A stretch of 64,000 bases of DNA from Amycolatopsis sp. QT-25 (GTDB lineage: Bacteria > Actinomycetota > Actinomycetes > Mycobacteriales > Pseudonocardiaceae). The stretch lies in NCBI RefSeq assembly GCF_029369745.1, contig NZ_CP120210.1, forward strand, positions 7,874,001 through 7,938,000. The letters run 5' to 3'. Positions 16,133 through 24,157 of this stretch are shown piece after piece (the stretch's first letter is position 1; every line of letters begins with the position of its first letter). A program made the translations under genes and the position numbers. The notes below the pieces were generated by a model. The model saw nothing but the letters and a program-made list of their open reading frames with translations. It ran no database searches and was not told where the DNA came from.

Positions 16133-17908
16133 GTGACAGCAGGTCCCTCCCAGAACAGGTTCGCCGCGCGGGTGAGCGCGCTCGCGCGGCGGATCGGCAT
16201 GCCCGCCGTCGTCCTGCTGGCCGCGCTCGCCTTCGACCTGGTCTTCGTGACCGACGCCGCCTTCGACGACACCGGCCCCCGCGGTATCGATCTCCTGCTG
16301 TTCCCCGGCATCTTCGCGATGGTGTTCTGCGCGCTCTGGGCGCAGCGGCGGGCCGCCGTCGGTGCCGTCGCGGCCTCGGTCGTGCTGGTGGCGTACACGC
16401 TGGTCATCCGGTATCTCGACATCCCGACGTACTCGAGTGTGCTCGCCCATCTGTCCATCACCGAGGTGGTGGCGGGGGTCGAAATCCTGTTCTACGCCGC
16501 CCGCCGGACGCGGCCGGGGGTCGCGTTCGCCGTGATCTCCGGTCTGGTGCTGGCCACCCTGACCGCGGTGTCCGGCCGCTACTACTACGGCGACAGTTCG
16601 AGCGGCACCATGGCGCAGGCGATGCTGTTCGGCGGAGTCCTGCTGGGTTGCACGCTGGTCTTCGCCATCCCCGGGCGTGACCGCACGGTGACCCCGAACC
16701 GCTACGAGAAGCTGCAGAAACTCAACAAGCTGGTGCTGGGCCAGTGGCCGCTCATCGGCATGCTGGGGGTGGCGCTGGTCCTGGAATTCGGCTTCACCTA
16801 CGCCAGCGGGGTGCAGGGCTTCCCCATCGTGGTCTGCTCGATCGTGGCCGCGGTCATCGCGGTCGCCGCGCCGCGCCGACCGGCCGACGCGATGGTCGCG
16901 CTCACCGCGGTCATGCTGCTTTCCGCGCTGGTGACGCCGTTCCTGCGGCTGAAGTACGACTACCCGACACCTGGCGGAGTGCCGGGAACGCAGGTCGTCG
17001 CGGGAATGGGCCTGGTCGTCACCCTGGTCCGCGCGGCCGGGCTGAGCAAGGCCGTGCCCCGGATCGCCGGACTGTCCGTGGTGGTCGCCCTGGCCTGCGT
17101 CCTCAACGCCAAACGGCCGACCCCCGATCCGACGACCGACCCGGACGACATCGCCGGTTTCGCCGTCATCGCGCTGCTGCTGCTCGGCATCTCGGTCGCG
17201 ATCGGCCTGGCGCTGCGTTCGCGGGATTCGGAACGCACGCAGGTCATCCAATCGGCGATCTCCGACGCGCAGACCTCGGAACGGATGGCGTTGGCGCGGG
17301 AGCTGCACGACGTCGTCGCCCACCACGTCACCGGGATCGTCGTGCAGGCGCAGGCGGCGAAGATGATGGGCGAGAAGAATCCGCAGGTCGCGGTCGAGGC
17401 GATGGGCCGGATCGAGGACGCCGGGGTGGAGGCGCTCGCGGCGATGCGGCGGCTCGTGCGGAGCATGCGCGGCGACGCCCCGGCCGGGAGCAGCGAATTC
17501 AGCGAACAGGCCACCACCGATCTCGCCGCCGACCTGCGGACGCTGATCGAACGGTCGAATCACGGCGTGCGGACGTCGATGAAGCTCGAACTGCCGCCGG
17601 ACGTGCCGCACGAGGTCGGGCGATCGGCGTTGCGGCTGGTGCAGGAGTCGCTGACGAACGTCGGCAAGCACGCGTCCGGCGCGAAGGAGGCGCTGGTCAT
17701 CGCCGAGGTGACCGGAAGCGAACTGCACCTCCAGGTGACCGATGACGGACGCGAACCGGAGCGTCGTCCGGCGGGCGGGTCGGGCGGCTACGGTCTGATC
17801 GGCATGCGCGAACGGGTCGCCCTGCTCCACGGCCGGCTTTCCGCCGGCCGGGCGCCGGGCGGCGGATGGCGCGTCGAAGCGTGGCTACCACTTGAAGGAG
17901 AAGAGTGA
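16133..17908 (+). CDS. Sensor histidine kinase with large membrane domain
   Basis: A 591-residue kinase. The first about 360 residues contain roughly ten hydrophobic segments, many more than in the kinase at 3467. A linker (RSRDSERTQVIQSAISDAQ) leads to the HisKA_3 box ARELHDVVAHHVTGIVVQAQ with His at about residue 392, then HATPase_c with LVQESLTNVGKHASG, VTDDGR and GGYGLIGMRERV. The GTG start lies six bases after TACCGT (16121-16126), suggesting a leaderless mRNA. It overlaps the response regulator gene by four bases and is divergent from the MacB-type exporter, the usual arrangement for a kinase sensing a transported or membrane-active compound. Confidence 0.93.
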   Translation: MTAGPSQNRFAARVSALARRIGMPAVVLLAALAFDLVFVTDAAFDDTGPRGIDLLLFPGIFAMVFCALWAQRRAAVGAVAASVVLVAYTLVIRYLDIPTYSSVLAHLSITEVVAGVEILFYAARRTRPGVAFAVISGLVLATLTAVSGRYYYGDSSSGTMAQAMLFGGVLLGCTLVFAIPGRDRTVTPNRYEKLQKLNKLVLGQWPLIGMLGVALVLEFGFTYASGVQGFPIVVCSIVAAVIAVAAPRRPADAMVALTAVMLLSALVTPFLRLKYDYPTPGGVPGTQVVAGMGLVVTLVRAAGLSKAVPRIAGLSVVVALACVLNAKRPTPDPTTDPDDIAGFAVIALLLLGISVAIGLALRSRDSERTQVIQSAISDAQTSERMALARELHDVVAHHVTGIVVQAQAAKMMGEKNPQVAVEAMGRIEDAGVEALAAMRRLVRSMRGDAPAGSSEFSEQATTDLAADLRTLIERSNHGVRTSMKLELPPDVPHEVGRSALRLVQESLTNVGKHASGAKEALVIAEVTGSELHLQVTDDGREPERRPAGGSGGYGLIGMRERVALLHGRLSAGRAPGGGWRVEAWLPLEGEE

Positions 17909-18555
17909 TCCGGGTATTGATCGCCGACGACCAGGACATGGTGCGGATCGGCTTCCGGATGATCCTGGACGCCCAAGACGACATCGAGGTGGTCGCCGAC
18001 GTGGCGGACGGTGTCTCGGCGGTCGCGAAGGCGCGCGAGCTGCGGCCGGACGTCTGCCTGCTGGACATCCGCATGCCGGGGATCGACGGGCTCGAGGTCA
18101 CCAAGCAGCTCGCGGGGCCGGACGTCGCCGATCCGCTGAAGGTGGTGGTGGTCACGACGTTCGATCTCGACGAGTACGTGCACACCGCGCTACGGAACGG
18201 CGCGAGCGGGTTCCTGCTGAAGGACGCCGGGCCCGCACTGCTGATCGAGGCGGTGCGCGCGGCCGCCCGCGGGGACGCGCTGGTCTCACCGCAGATCACC
18301 GTCCGGCTGCTGAAGCATTTCGACGGCGGAGCGGTGAAACGCGACGTCAGCCCACCTTCGGAACCGCTGACCGCCCGGGAGCTCGACGTGGTCAAGGCGG
18401 CCGCGAAGGGGCTGACGAACACGGAGATCGGCGCCGAGCTGTTCCTGTCGTTGTCCACGGTGAAGACGCATCTGGCATCGGTGCAGGGCAAGGTCGGTGC
18501 GCGGAACCGGGTGGAGATCGCGGCCTGGGCGTGGCGGAGCGGTGTCGTGGACTGA
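17905..18555 (+). CDS. Response regulator, NarL/LuxR family
   Basis: A 216-residue regulator with receiver domain (IADDQDMV, Asp54 in CLLDIRMPGIDG, FLLKDAGP) and a C-terminal LuxR helix-turn-helix (LTARELDVVKAAAKGLTN, STVKTHLASVQGKV). Translationally coupled to the kinase by a 4-base overlap. The nearest candidate target is the divergent ABC exporter at 13008-15952. It is closely similar in layout to the regulator at 4696-5352, but the two kinases differ in their membrane parts. Confidence 0.95.
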   Translation: MIRVLIADDQDMVRIGFRMILDAQDDIEVVADVADGVSAVAKARELRPDVCLLDIRMPGIDGLEVTKQLAGPDVADPLKVVVVTTFDLDEYVHTALRNGASGFLLKDAGPALLIEAVRAAARGDALVSPQITVRLLKHFDGGAVKRDVSPPSEPLTARELDVVKAAAKGLTNTEIGAELFLSLSTVKTHLASVQGKVGARNRVEIAAWAWRSGVVD

Positions 18556-18569
18556 CCTAAACTCGATTC

Positions 18570-19877
18570 ATGCAACGCCGTTTCCACGCTCCCGTCGTTC
18601 TTCCCGCCGACCCCGCTTGCTCGTTGCTGCGTGACGCCGTGGTCGACGTGGACGAAGCGGGGCGCATCACCCATGTCGGTCCCGTGGCCGGGGCTCCCGA
18701 GACGTCCGCTCCCGTGACCCGGTTGAGCGGTCTTCTCCTGCCCGGCCTGGTGAACGCGCACGCGCACAGCCCGATGACGCTGCTGCGCGGGATGGGCGGC
18801 GACCTGCCGCTGCTGCGGTGGCTGACCGAGATCATCTGGCCGACCGAGGCGAAGCTGAAGCCCGCCGACATCCGCACCGGCATGATGCTGGGCTCGGTCG
18901 AAATGCTGCGGCACGGCGTCACGACCAGCGCGGAGATGTACTTCGAAGGCGAGCAGCTCGCCGACGCGGTGCTCACCACCGGTGGCCGGGTGGTGCTGGG
19001 CCCGCCGATCATGGAACTGCCGGGGACGGACTGGCGCGCGATGCTGAAGGGCATCGAACGCTGGATCGACACCGACGGCCTCCGGTTCGGGCCCGGCGAG
19101 CGGATCGAGGTCGGCTACGGGCCGCACTCGGCGTACATGCTGAACGCCGAAGCGCTGCGCGCGACCGCGGAATCGGCGGCCGAACGTGGCGCGCTGGTGC
19201 AGATCCACGTGGCCGAGGCGGCGCTCGAAGACGTCGAACAGCGTGAAGAGCACGGTTCGGTACCCGCGTTGCTGGAGAAGGTCGGGATGCTGCGGGGCCG
19301 GACGCTCGCCGCGCACGCCATCCACCTTTCCGACGAGGACATCGCACTGTTCGCCGCGCGCGGTGTCGGGATGGCGCACTGCCCGGGCTCGAACGCGAAG
19401 CTCGCTTCAGGCATCGCGCGTGTGACGGACCTGCGGAAGGCAGGCGTCGCCGTCGGGCTCGGCACGGACGGCCCGGCGTCGAACGACGACATCGACCTGT
19501 GGGAGGAACTGCAGCTCTCGGCGATGTTCGCGCGGCTCGCGACCGGCGAGTCGACCGTGCTGACCGCGGCCGACGCGTTCCTGCTCGGCACCCGCGGCGG
19601 CGCGGACGCGCTGGGCCGCACCGACATCGGCGCGCTGGAAACCGGCCGGTGGGCGGACATGGTGCACGTCGACCTCGACGACCCGGCGTTCGCGGCAGGT
19701 ATCGACGTCCCGGACGAGCAACTGCTCTCGAACCTGGTCTGGGCCGCGGGCTCGCGGCGCGTCCGCGACGTGTGGGTGGCGGGCGAGCAGGTCGTCGGCG
19801 ACGGCGAATCCCTGCGCGTCGACCGCGCGAAGGTGCAGGCCGAAGTCGCGGAAACCTCGGCGCGGCTGCGTTCTTAG
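18570..19877 (+). CDS. Amidohydrolase of the MTA/SAH (ATZ/TRZ) deaminase family
   Basis: A 435-residue metal-dependent hydrolase. Metal ligands are visible as H64 and H66 in VNAHAHSPM, H213 in QIHVAEAALE (with catalytic Glu216), H249/H252 in AHAIHLSDED and Asp300 in GLGTDGPASNDDID. This set matches 5-methylthioadenosine/S-adenosylhomocysteine deaminases and related chlorohydrolases, which deaminate purine-type substrates using one Zn or Fe. The substrate cannot be fixed from sequence. ATG 18570 is six bases after TAAACT (18558-18563), giving a leaderless transcript. It lies 14 bases past the response regulator stop but has its own promoter. A hairpin at 19879-19905 follows. Confidence 0.9.
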   Translation: MQRRFHAPVVLPADPACSLLRDAVVDVDEAGRITHVGPVAGAPETSAPVTRLSGLLLPGLVNAHAHSPMTLLRGMGGDLPLLRWLTEIIWPTEAKLKPADIRTGMMLGSVEMLRHGVTTSAEMYFEGEQLADAVLTTGGRVVLGPPIMELPGTDWRAMLKGIERWIDTDGLRFGPGERIEVGYGPHSAYMLNAEALRATAESAAERGALVQIHVAEAALEDVEQREEHGSVPALLEKVGMLRGRTLAAHAIHLSDEDIALFAARGVGMAHCPGSNAKLASGIARVTDLRKAGVAVGLGTDGPASNDDIDLWEELQLSAMFARLATGESTVLTAADAFLLGTRGGADALGRTDIGALETGRWADMVHVDLDDPAFAAGIDVPDEQLLSNLVWAAGSRRVRDVWVAGEQVVGDGESLRVDRAKVQAEVAETSARLRS

Positions 19878-19878
19878 G

Positions 19879-19905
19879 CCGCGGGTGGTCACTCACGACC
19901 CGCGG
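19879..19905. terminator. Bidirectional terminator hairpin
   Basis: Arms CCGCGGGT (19879-19886) and ACCCGCGG (19898-19905) with an 11-base loop. It fills the 33-base gap between the amidohydrolase and the convergent SDR gene. Confidence 0.65.
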
Positions 19906-19910
19906 GACGG

Positions 19911-20597
19911 CTAGACCAGGCCGCGCGGGCGGAGGGTCACGTCGGTGGGGTGCGCGTCACCGGTGGCGGAGACGGCGGCGAGGACGGCGGCCGCGACGGA
20001 TTCGGGGCGCAGGAAGCGTTCCGGCTCGTATGCGCGGCCTTCGTCGGCGACGATCGCCTGCTGCATTTCGGTGTCCGTGCGGCCGGGGTAGACCGACGTC
20101 ACCCGCAGCGCGGACTCCTCCTCCCGCAGCGCGTCGGCGAAGGCGCGGACGGCGAACTTGCTGGCCGCGTACGGACCCCAGCCCGGGCGCGCGTTCTGCC
20201 CGGCACCCGAGTTGATCACGACGACATGCCCCTTCGCGGTACGCAAGGCGGGCAGCAACTGCCTGGTCAGCGTGACGACCGCGAGCACGTTGACCTCGAA
20301 GTTCGCCCGCCAGTCGGCGTCGGTCGCGGCCTCTACCGTGCCGAGCCTCGCGACGCCCGCCGAGTGCACCAGCACGTCCAGCGCGCCGAATTCGGCGGTC
20401 GCCGCCTCCAGCGTCTCGGCGTCGGTCAGGTCGATCGGCCACGGCCGGGCGTCGGGCAGCGTGCCCGCCAGCGCGCCGAGCGCGTCGGCGTCACGACCGC
20501 CGAGCAGCAACCGGTGGGTGGGGGCGAGCGCGCGGGCGACCGCGGCACCGATACCGCGGGTGGCACCGGTGACGAGAGCCAGGGGGAGGTCAGCCAT
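19911..20597 (-). CDS. Short-chain dehydrogenase/reductase (SDR)
   Basis: A 228-residue classical SDR. It has the NAD(P)-binding motif TGATRGIGAAVARAL near residue 10, an NAG-like motif HSAGVARLG, the active-site Ser in INSGAGQNARPG and the Tyr-x-x-x-Lys pair in YAASKFAVRAF, then PGRTDTEM. All catalytic residues are present. The substrate is unknown. Its start ATG at 20597 lies about 33 bases from the repeat array at 20630-20720. No regulator is adjacent. Confidence 0.92.
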   Translation of the reverse strand: MADLPLALVTGATRGIGAAVARALAPTHRLLLGGRDADALGALAGTLPDARPWPIDLTDAETLEAATAEFGALDVLVHSAGVARLGTVEAATDADWRANFEVNVLAVVTLTRQLLPALRTAKGHVVVINSGAGQNARPGWGPYAASKFAVRAFADALREEESALRVTSVYPGRTDTEMQQAIVADEGRAYEPERFLRPESVAAAVLAAVSATGDAHPTDVTLRPRGLV

Positions 20598-20629
20598 GCC
20601 ACCACGCTAGTGGTTCGGAGTTGAACGAC

Positions 20630-20720
20630 TTACGCGTGTCCAGGAAGCGATCTCGCGTGATCAGGGAGCGCACACGCGTGATCGGAGGCGTAACTCGCGT
20701 GATCGGAGGGCGCACACGAC
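20630..20720. repeat. Short tandem repeat array 1 (about 21-bp unit, core CGCGTGATC)
   Basis: About four units of 20-22 bases: one begins TTACGCGTGTCC (20630), then ATCTCGCGTGATCAGG (20650), ACACGCGTGATCGGAGG (20672) and AACTCGCGTGATCGGAGG (20692). The unit is the same as in the longer array at 22255-22425. The repeats are adjacent with no unique spacers, so this is not CRISPR. It lies between the SDR gene and the pseudogene. Confidence 0.8.
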
Positions 20721-20723
20721 CGG

Positions 20724-21560
20724 CGGCTTCGCCGCCCGGGGGAGCCGGCCGTCCACGCCGCGGATCGCTTCCAGCGTCGACGGCATCAACGGATGGCCGG
20801 CGAAATCCTTCGCCAGGATCGGATGCCCGTGCCCGGTCGACCGCGACCGGAAGGAACGCTCATCCGTGACGCCGACAGCGCTCGGAGAGGCCGAATACGA
20901 CGGGCGAAGCGATCCGGCGGCCACGACCGCCCGAATCCCCACGACGGCCAAGAGCACCACGGTCACCCTCGTCACCGGCAAGACCGGTGCGGTGTTCGGC
21001 GCCAGCAGACCGTGGTAACCCATCTGGAACACCTGATAGGCCAACGAGAGCGCGGCCGCCACCGCCAGCAGACCCGGCGCGGCGACGTACCGGCCGCGCG
21101 AGCACGAACAGCGCGGTCAAGGCGACAACGCCGAAGAGTGCGGAGATCAGGCCGCACCAACGGTCCCAGCCCGGCGACCAGCGCGACCGGCCAGGCCCGC
21201 AGGTCGTCCATTGTGGACACCCGGCGGACGAGCGGCCACCAGGTACCGCCCAGCCACAAGATGATCAGGCCGGTCTCGAGCCCGGACGTCGCGAAGTCGC
21301 GGAACGGCGGCAACGCGCACATCACCAGCGCGCCGCCAGGCGCGAAACCGTGGACCGCCAGCGGCTGATAGAGCCGCCGGGCGCCGTCCAGGCCGAAGAA
21401 CAGCCCGGTGACCGAGAAGACCAGTCCGATGATCGCCGAGATCCACTCCAGCGGAACCCCGGGTATCAACCGAAAACGCTCAACGCCACTGTCCACAACG
21501 GACTGGTGTTGGCCTCGACCCGCCCGCCTCGGTTGCGTGCGCAGGAGATCAGACCCGCGG
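20724..21560 (-). pseudogene. Frameshifted membrane-protein gene remnant
   Basis: On the minus strand, plausible protein sequence switches frame at least three times. It begins near 21560 with ISCARNRGGRVEANTSPLW and ends that frame at ALSVFG. It continues as LIPGVPLEWISAIIGLVF up to WPVALVAG, then shifts to WDRWCGLISALFGVVALTA, then to RYVAAPGLLAVAAALSLAYQ and NTAPVLPVTRVTVVLLAVVG. Joined, this gives an about 250-residue protein with six or so hydrophobic segments. No single frame covers it. The tail after VVAAGSLRP is hydrophilic and may belong to something else before running into repeat array 1. I do not recognise the family. Sequencing error is possible, but three separate shifts make decay more likely. 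Confidence 0.55.
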
Positions 21561-21568
21561 CCCGCGAG

Positions 21569-22192
21569 TCAGACCGCGCGGGCGGCAAGGCAGGCTTGGG
21601 GCAGCTTCCTCCCTTCCATGGCCAGCCGTGCGGCGACCTCGAAGCCGGTCCGCTCCAGTAGATCGGCGACCCGGCCGGGTTCCAGCAGGTACGCGTCGTA
21701 GGTGACCGGGTGGCCGTACGCCGTCTTCGGGCTCAGGCGCTCGTCGCCGACGTGGAACCCGAGCAGCACTCGCCCACCCGGCGCTAGCACACGGCGGAAC
21801 TCCGTGAACACCGCCGGGAGCACCTCCGGCGGGAGGTGGAAGATCGACCACCAGGCGACGAGACCGCCCAGTTCGCCGTCGGGGAGATCGAGGGCCGTCA
21901 TCGAGCCGACGAAGAACCGCAGCTCAGGATGACGACGGCGGGCGATCTCGATCATCTTCGGCGACAAGTCGACACCGGTGACGTCGAGGCCGAGCGACGC
22001 CAGATGGGCGGTGACATGACCAGGGCCGCAACCGACGTCGACGACCGGGCCGCGTACCTGCTCGGCGAACGCGGCGAGCATCGCGCGGCTGATCGGCTCC
22101 TGTTCGAAGAGCGGCTCGACCCGCGCCACGTAGTCCTCGGCGACAGTGTCGTAGGACTCGCGGGTGGTGGTCAGAAACGAGGGTTCGGTCAC
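21569..22192 (-). CDS. Class I SAM-dependent methyltransferase
   Basis: A 207-residue methyltransferase. Motif I is VVDVGCGPGHVTAHLASLG (about residues 50-70), with an acidic ribose-binding residue in VTGVDLSPKMIEIARRRHP, motif II-like GSMTALDLPDGELGGLVAWW and a post-motif VLAPGGRVLLGFHVGD. It belongs to the Methyltransf_11/25 group of small-molecule enzymes; the substrate is unknown. GTG 22192 (VTEPSFLTTTRESYDTVAED) is preferred because TAACGT lies eight bases upstream; GTG 22213 is the alternative. It sits alone between the pseudogene and repeat array 2. Confidence 0.88.
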   Translation of the reverse strand: MTEPSFLTTTRESYDTVAEDYVARVEPLFEQEPISRAMLAAFAEQVRGPVVDVGCGPGHVTAHLASLGLDVTGVDLSPKMIEIARRRHPELRFFVGSMTALDLPDGELGGLVAWWSIFHLPPEVLPAVFTEFRRVLAPGGRVLLGFHVGDERLSPKTAYGHPVTYDAYLLEPGRVADLLERTGFEVAARLAMEGRKLPQACLAARAV

Positions 22193-22254
22193 GGTGGGCG
22201 ACGTTAGCGGCACCCACCGACAGTTCTCGCTCGTGGACGGTGCGGAGATGGCGT

Positions 22255-22425
22255 AACTCGCGTGATTGAGCAGCGAACTCGCGTGATCGGAGGCGTAACT
22301 CGCGTGATTGAGCAGCGAACTCGCGTGATCGGAGGCGTAACTCGCGTGATTGGCGGGCGCACACGCGTGATCGGAGGCGTAACTCGCGTGTGCGGTGGTC
22401 GATCACGTGAGTTCGGGGCCGCGAG
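22255..22425. repeat. Short tandem repeat array 2 (21-bp unit)
   Basis: Seven units start at 22255, 22276, 22297, 22318, 22339, 22361 and 22381. Units alternate between AACTCGCGTGATTGAGCAGC and AACTCGCGTGATCGGAGGCG, so the higher-order period is 42 bases; the last ones are diverged. An inverted copy (GATCACGTGAGTTC) follows near 22402. The array ends at the stop codon of the SdrD-like gene (22427), whose stop reads CGTGAACTCGC on the minus strand. No unique spacers are present. Confidence 0.85.
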
Positions 22426-22426
22426 T

Positions 22427-24046
22427 TCACGGCTCGAGCAGTCCGGCGTCCCTGGTCAGGTCCTCGGGTGCGTCCGGCTCGGCCACCGGCGTGCAGCCGG
22501 TCGCGGGATCCACCGCCGAATCGGTGCCGTCGTACCGCGCCGCGCCGGGCTGGGTCGGCTGACGTGCGCCGACGTCGAAGCACACTTGGTACGAGCCCGG
22601 CGGCACACGGTCGAAGGCGTAGCGCCCGTCCGGCCCGGTCACGGTCGAGCTCGTCTCGGTGCCCGAAGCGTCCTTCAACGTCACCTTCACGTCGGGGACG
22701 CCGAGTTCGTCGCGGCTCTGGAGGCCGTCCTTGTCCTTGTCCAGCCACACGAAGTCGCCCAGCCTGCTCGTCGGCGCGGTCAATCCCGCCGCGAGCGTCA
22801 GGTCGACACGGTTGCGAGGGCCGACCGCGGTGGTCGCGGTGCAGCCGTTCGCCGGGTCGGCGTCCGAGTCCTTCGCGTCGTCGCCCGCGTCCTTCGTCGT
22901 GTACGTGACGGGAAGCCCGCTGATGTCGAAGCAGACCTGGTAGATGCCGTCTTTCAGGTTGGTGAAGCGGTACTTGCCGCCGTCGTCCGTGGTGCGTGTC
23001 CCGAGCGCCGTGCCCGACGCGTCCTTCAAAGTCACCTTCACGCCCTGAACGCCCGGCTCCCCGGAGTCCTGCAGCCCGTTCCCGTCGAGGTCGGTCCAGA
23101 CGAACTCGCCGATCTCGTCGATCGCGGGCGGCGGGGTGACCTTGATCGTGGTGGTCGCGGTCTTCTTCGGCACCGTGCCGCTGGAGACGGTCACGGTGCT
23201 CACGTGACCGTTGTCCGCTTCGGTGACGTTCTTGTGGTCGCAGGTGACGGTCGCGGCTTGGCCGGCCTCGAGGGTCGCGATCGGGGTGGGCTTCACGTCG
23301 CACCACGGGTCCACGACCTTGATGTCGGTCAGGGTCGTGGTGCCGTCGTTGGTGACGGTGAACCGGTAGTTCGCGGTGGTGCCCGCCTCCAGCGTGGCCG
23401 TGGCGCCCCACGTCCCGGTCGCCGGATCCCGCACCTCCGCCTTGGCCGACAACGAGGCGATCTGCAGGTGGACGCAGTCCCACATCACCCAGTTGCGGTC
23501 GGTGGCGGCGAAGAACCTCACCGAACTCGCCGACGGCGGGGCGGTCGACGGCGGGAAGTCCTGCCGGGCCAGCGCGCCGTCCGCCTCGACGGCGTGCACG
23601 ACCTTGAGCTTGTTCTCCAGGACGACCTGGCCGGACCCGTTGTAGAACCGCAGCCCCGTCTCCTGGACGGCCTCCGCGCGCCGCAGGTTGCCATCGTTCG
23701 TGCCGGTCCAGTCGGTCAGCGTGTAGACGGCGCCGGGCACGAACTTCATCGCCGCGTAAGCGGTGCTGACCATCTTGTCCGGCGTCGAGATCAGAGCGTA
23801 TCTGCCACCGTCGGACTGGTAATCGTCGTCCGTCGACAGCCGCGGCTGCTTGCTCCTCGGCGTTCCGTCGGGCACCGGGGCGGCCGGGTTGAACGTGTAC
23901 CCGGCAGGCGGGCTGCCCTGCTCCACACTCGGATTCGGTGCGGCGCCGCCGGTGCAGCCGGACGGGACGGTCGCGGCCTGCGCAGACGCGGAAACGACGC
24001 CCATCACGAGTGTGCCTGCCGCCATGAACACCAGTGCCCTTTTCAC
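22427..24046 (-). CDS. Secreted protein with two SdrD B-like domains
   Basis: A 539-residue exported protein. The signal peptide is MKRALVFMAAGTLVMGVVSA with cleavage likely after AQA. Residues 30-200 form an unassigned N-terminal domain. It is followed by a DUF11-like beta domain (TANYRFTVTNDGTTTLTDIK) and two SdrD B-like repeats, each with (I/L)G(E/D)FVW-D-D-G-Q then TLKDASGT and YQVCFD, at about residues 310-425 and 425-539. SdrD B domains are calcium-binding beta folds that act as stalks in cell-wall adhesins. No LPXTG or terminal membrane helix is present, so the protein is probably released or loosely bound. GTG 24046 lies seven bases after TAGCTT. Confidence 0.85.
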   Translation of the reverse strand: MKRALVFMAAGTLVMGVVSASAQAATVPSGCTGGAAPNPSVEQGSPPAGYTFNPAAPVPDGTPRSKQPRLSTDDDYQSDGGRYALISTPDKMVSTAYAAMKFVPGAVYTLTDWTGTNDGNLRRAEAVQETGLRFYNGSGQVVLENKLKVVHAVEADGALARQDFPPSTAPPSASSVRFFAATDRNWVMWDCVHLQIASLSAKAEVRDPATGTWGATATLEAGTTANYRFTVTNDGTTTLTDIKVVDPWCDVKPTPIATLEAGQAATVTCDHKNVTEADNGHVSTVTVSSGTVPKKTATTTIKVTPPPAIDEIGEFVWTDLDGNGLQDSGEPGVQGVKVTLKDASGTALGTRTTDDGGKYRFTNLKDGIYQVCFDISGLPVTYTTKDAGDDAKDSDADPANGCTATTAVGPRNRVDLTLAAGLTAPTSRLGDFVWLDKDKDGLQSRDELGVPDVKVTLKDASGTETSSTVTGPDGRYAFDRVPPGSYQVCFDVGARQPTQPGAARYDGTDSAVDPATGCTPVAEPDAPEDLTRDAGLLEP

Positions 24047-24098
24047 AGGGCTGAAGCTAATGAGCGGGACGGGGTGGCGTCATCACCGAACGGTGTCG

Positions 24099-24152
24099 TC
24101 CGGCGCCCCGATCAGGCGGAAGAGTCTTGCCGAGAGTGATCGGGGCGCCGGA
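24099..24152 (-). terminator. Terminator after phoX copy 1
   Basis: Perfect 16-base arms TCCGGCGCCCCGATCA (24099-24114) and TGATCGGGGCGCCGGA (24137-24152). It lies six bases past the stop of the PhoX gene ending at 24158 and before the SdrD-like gene start. Confidence 0.8.
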
Positions 24153-24157
24153 GGCCA

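Noticed and set aside
22255..22425. CRISPR-like array
   Set aside because: Units of 21 bases are directly adjacent with no unique spacers, and no cas genes are present.
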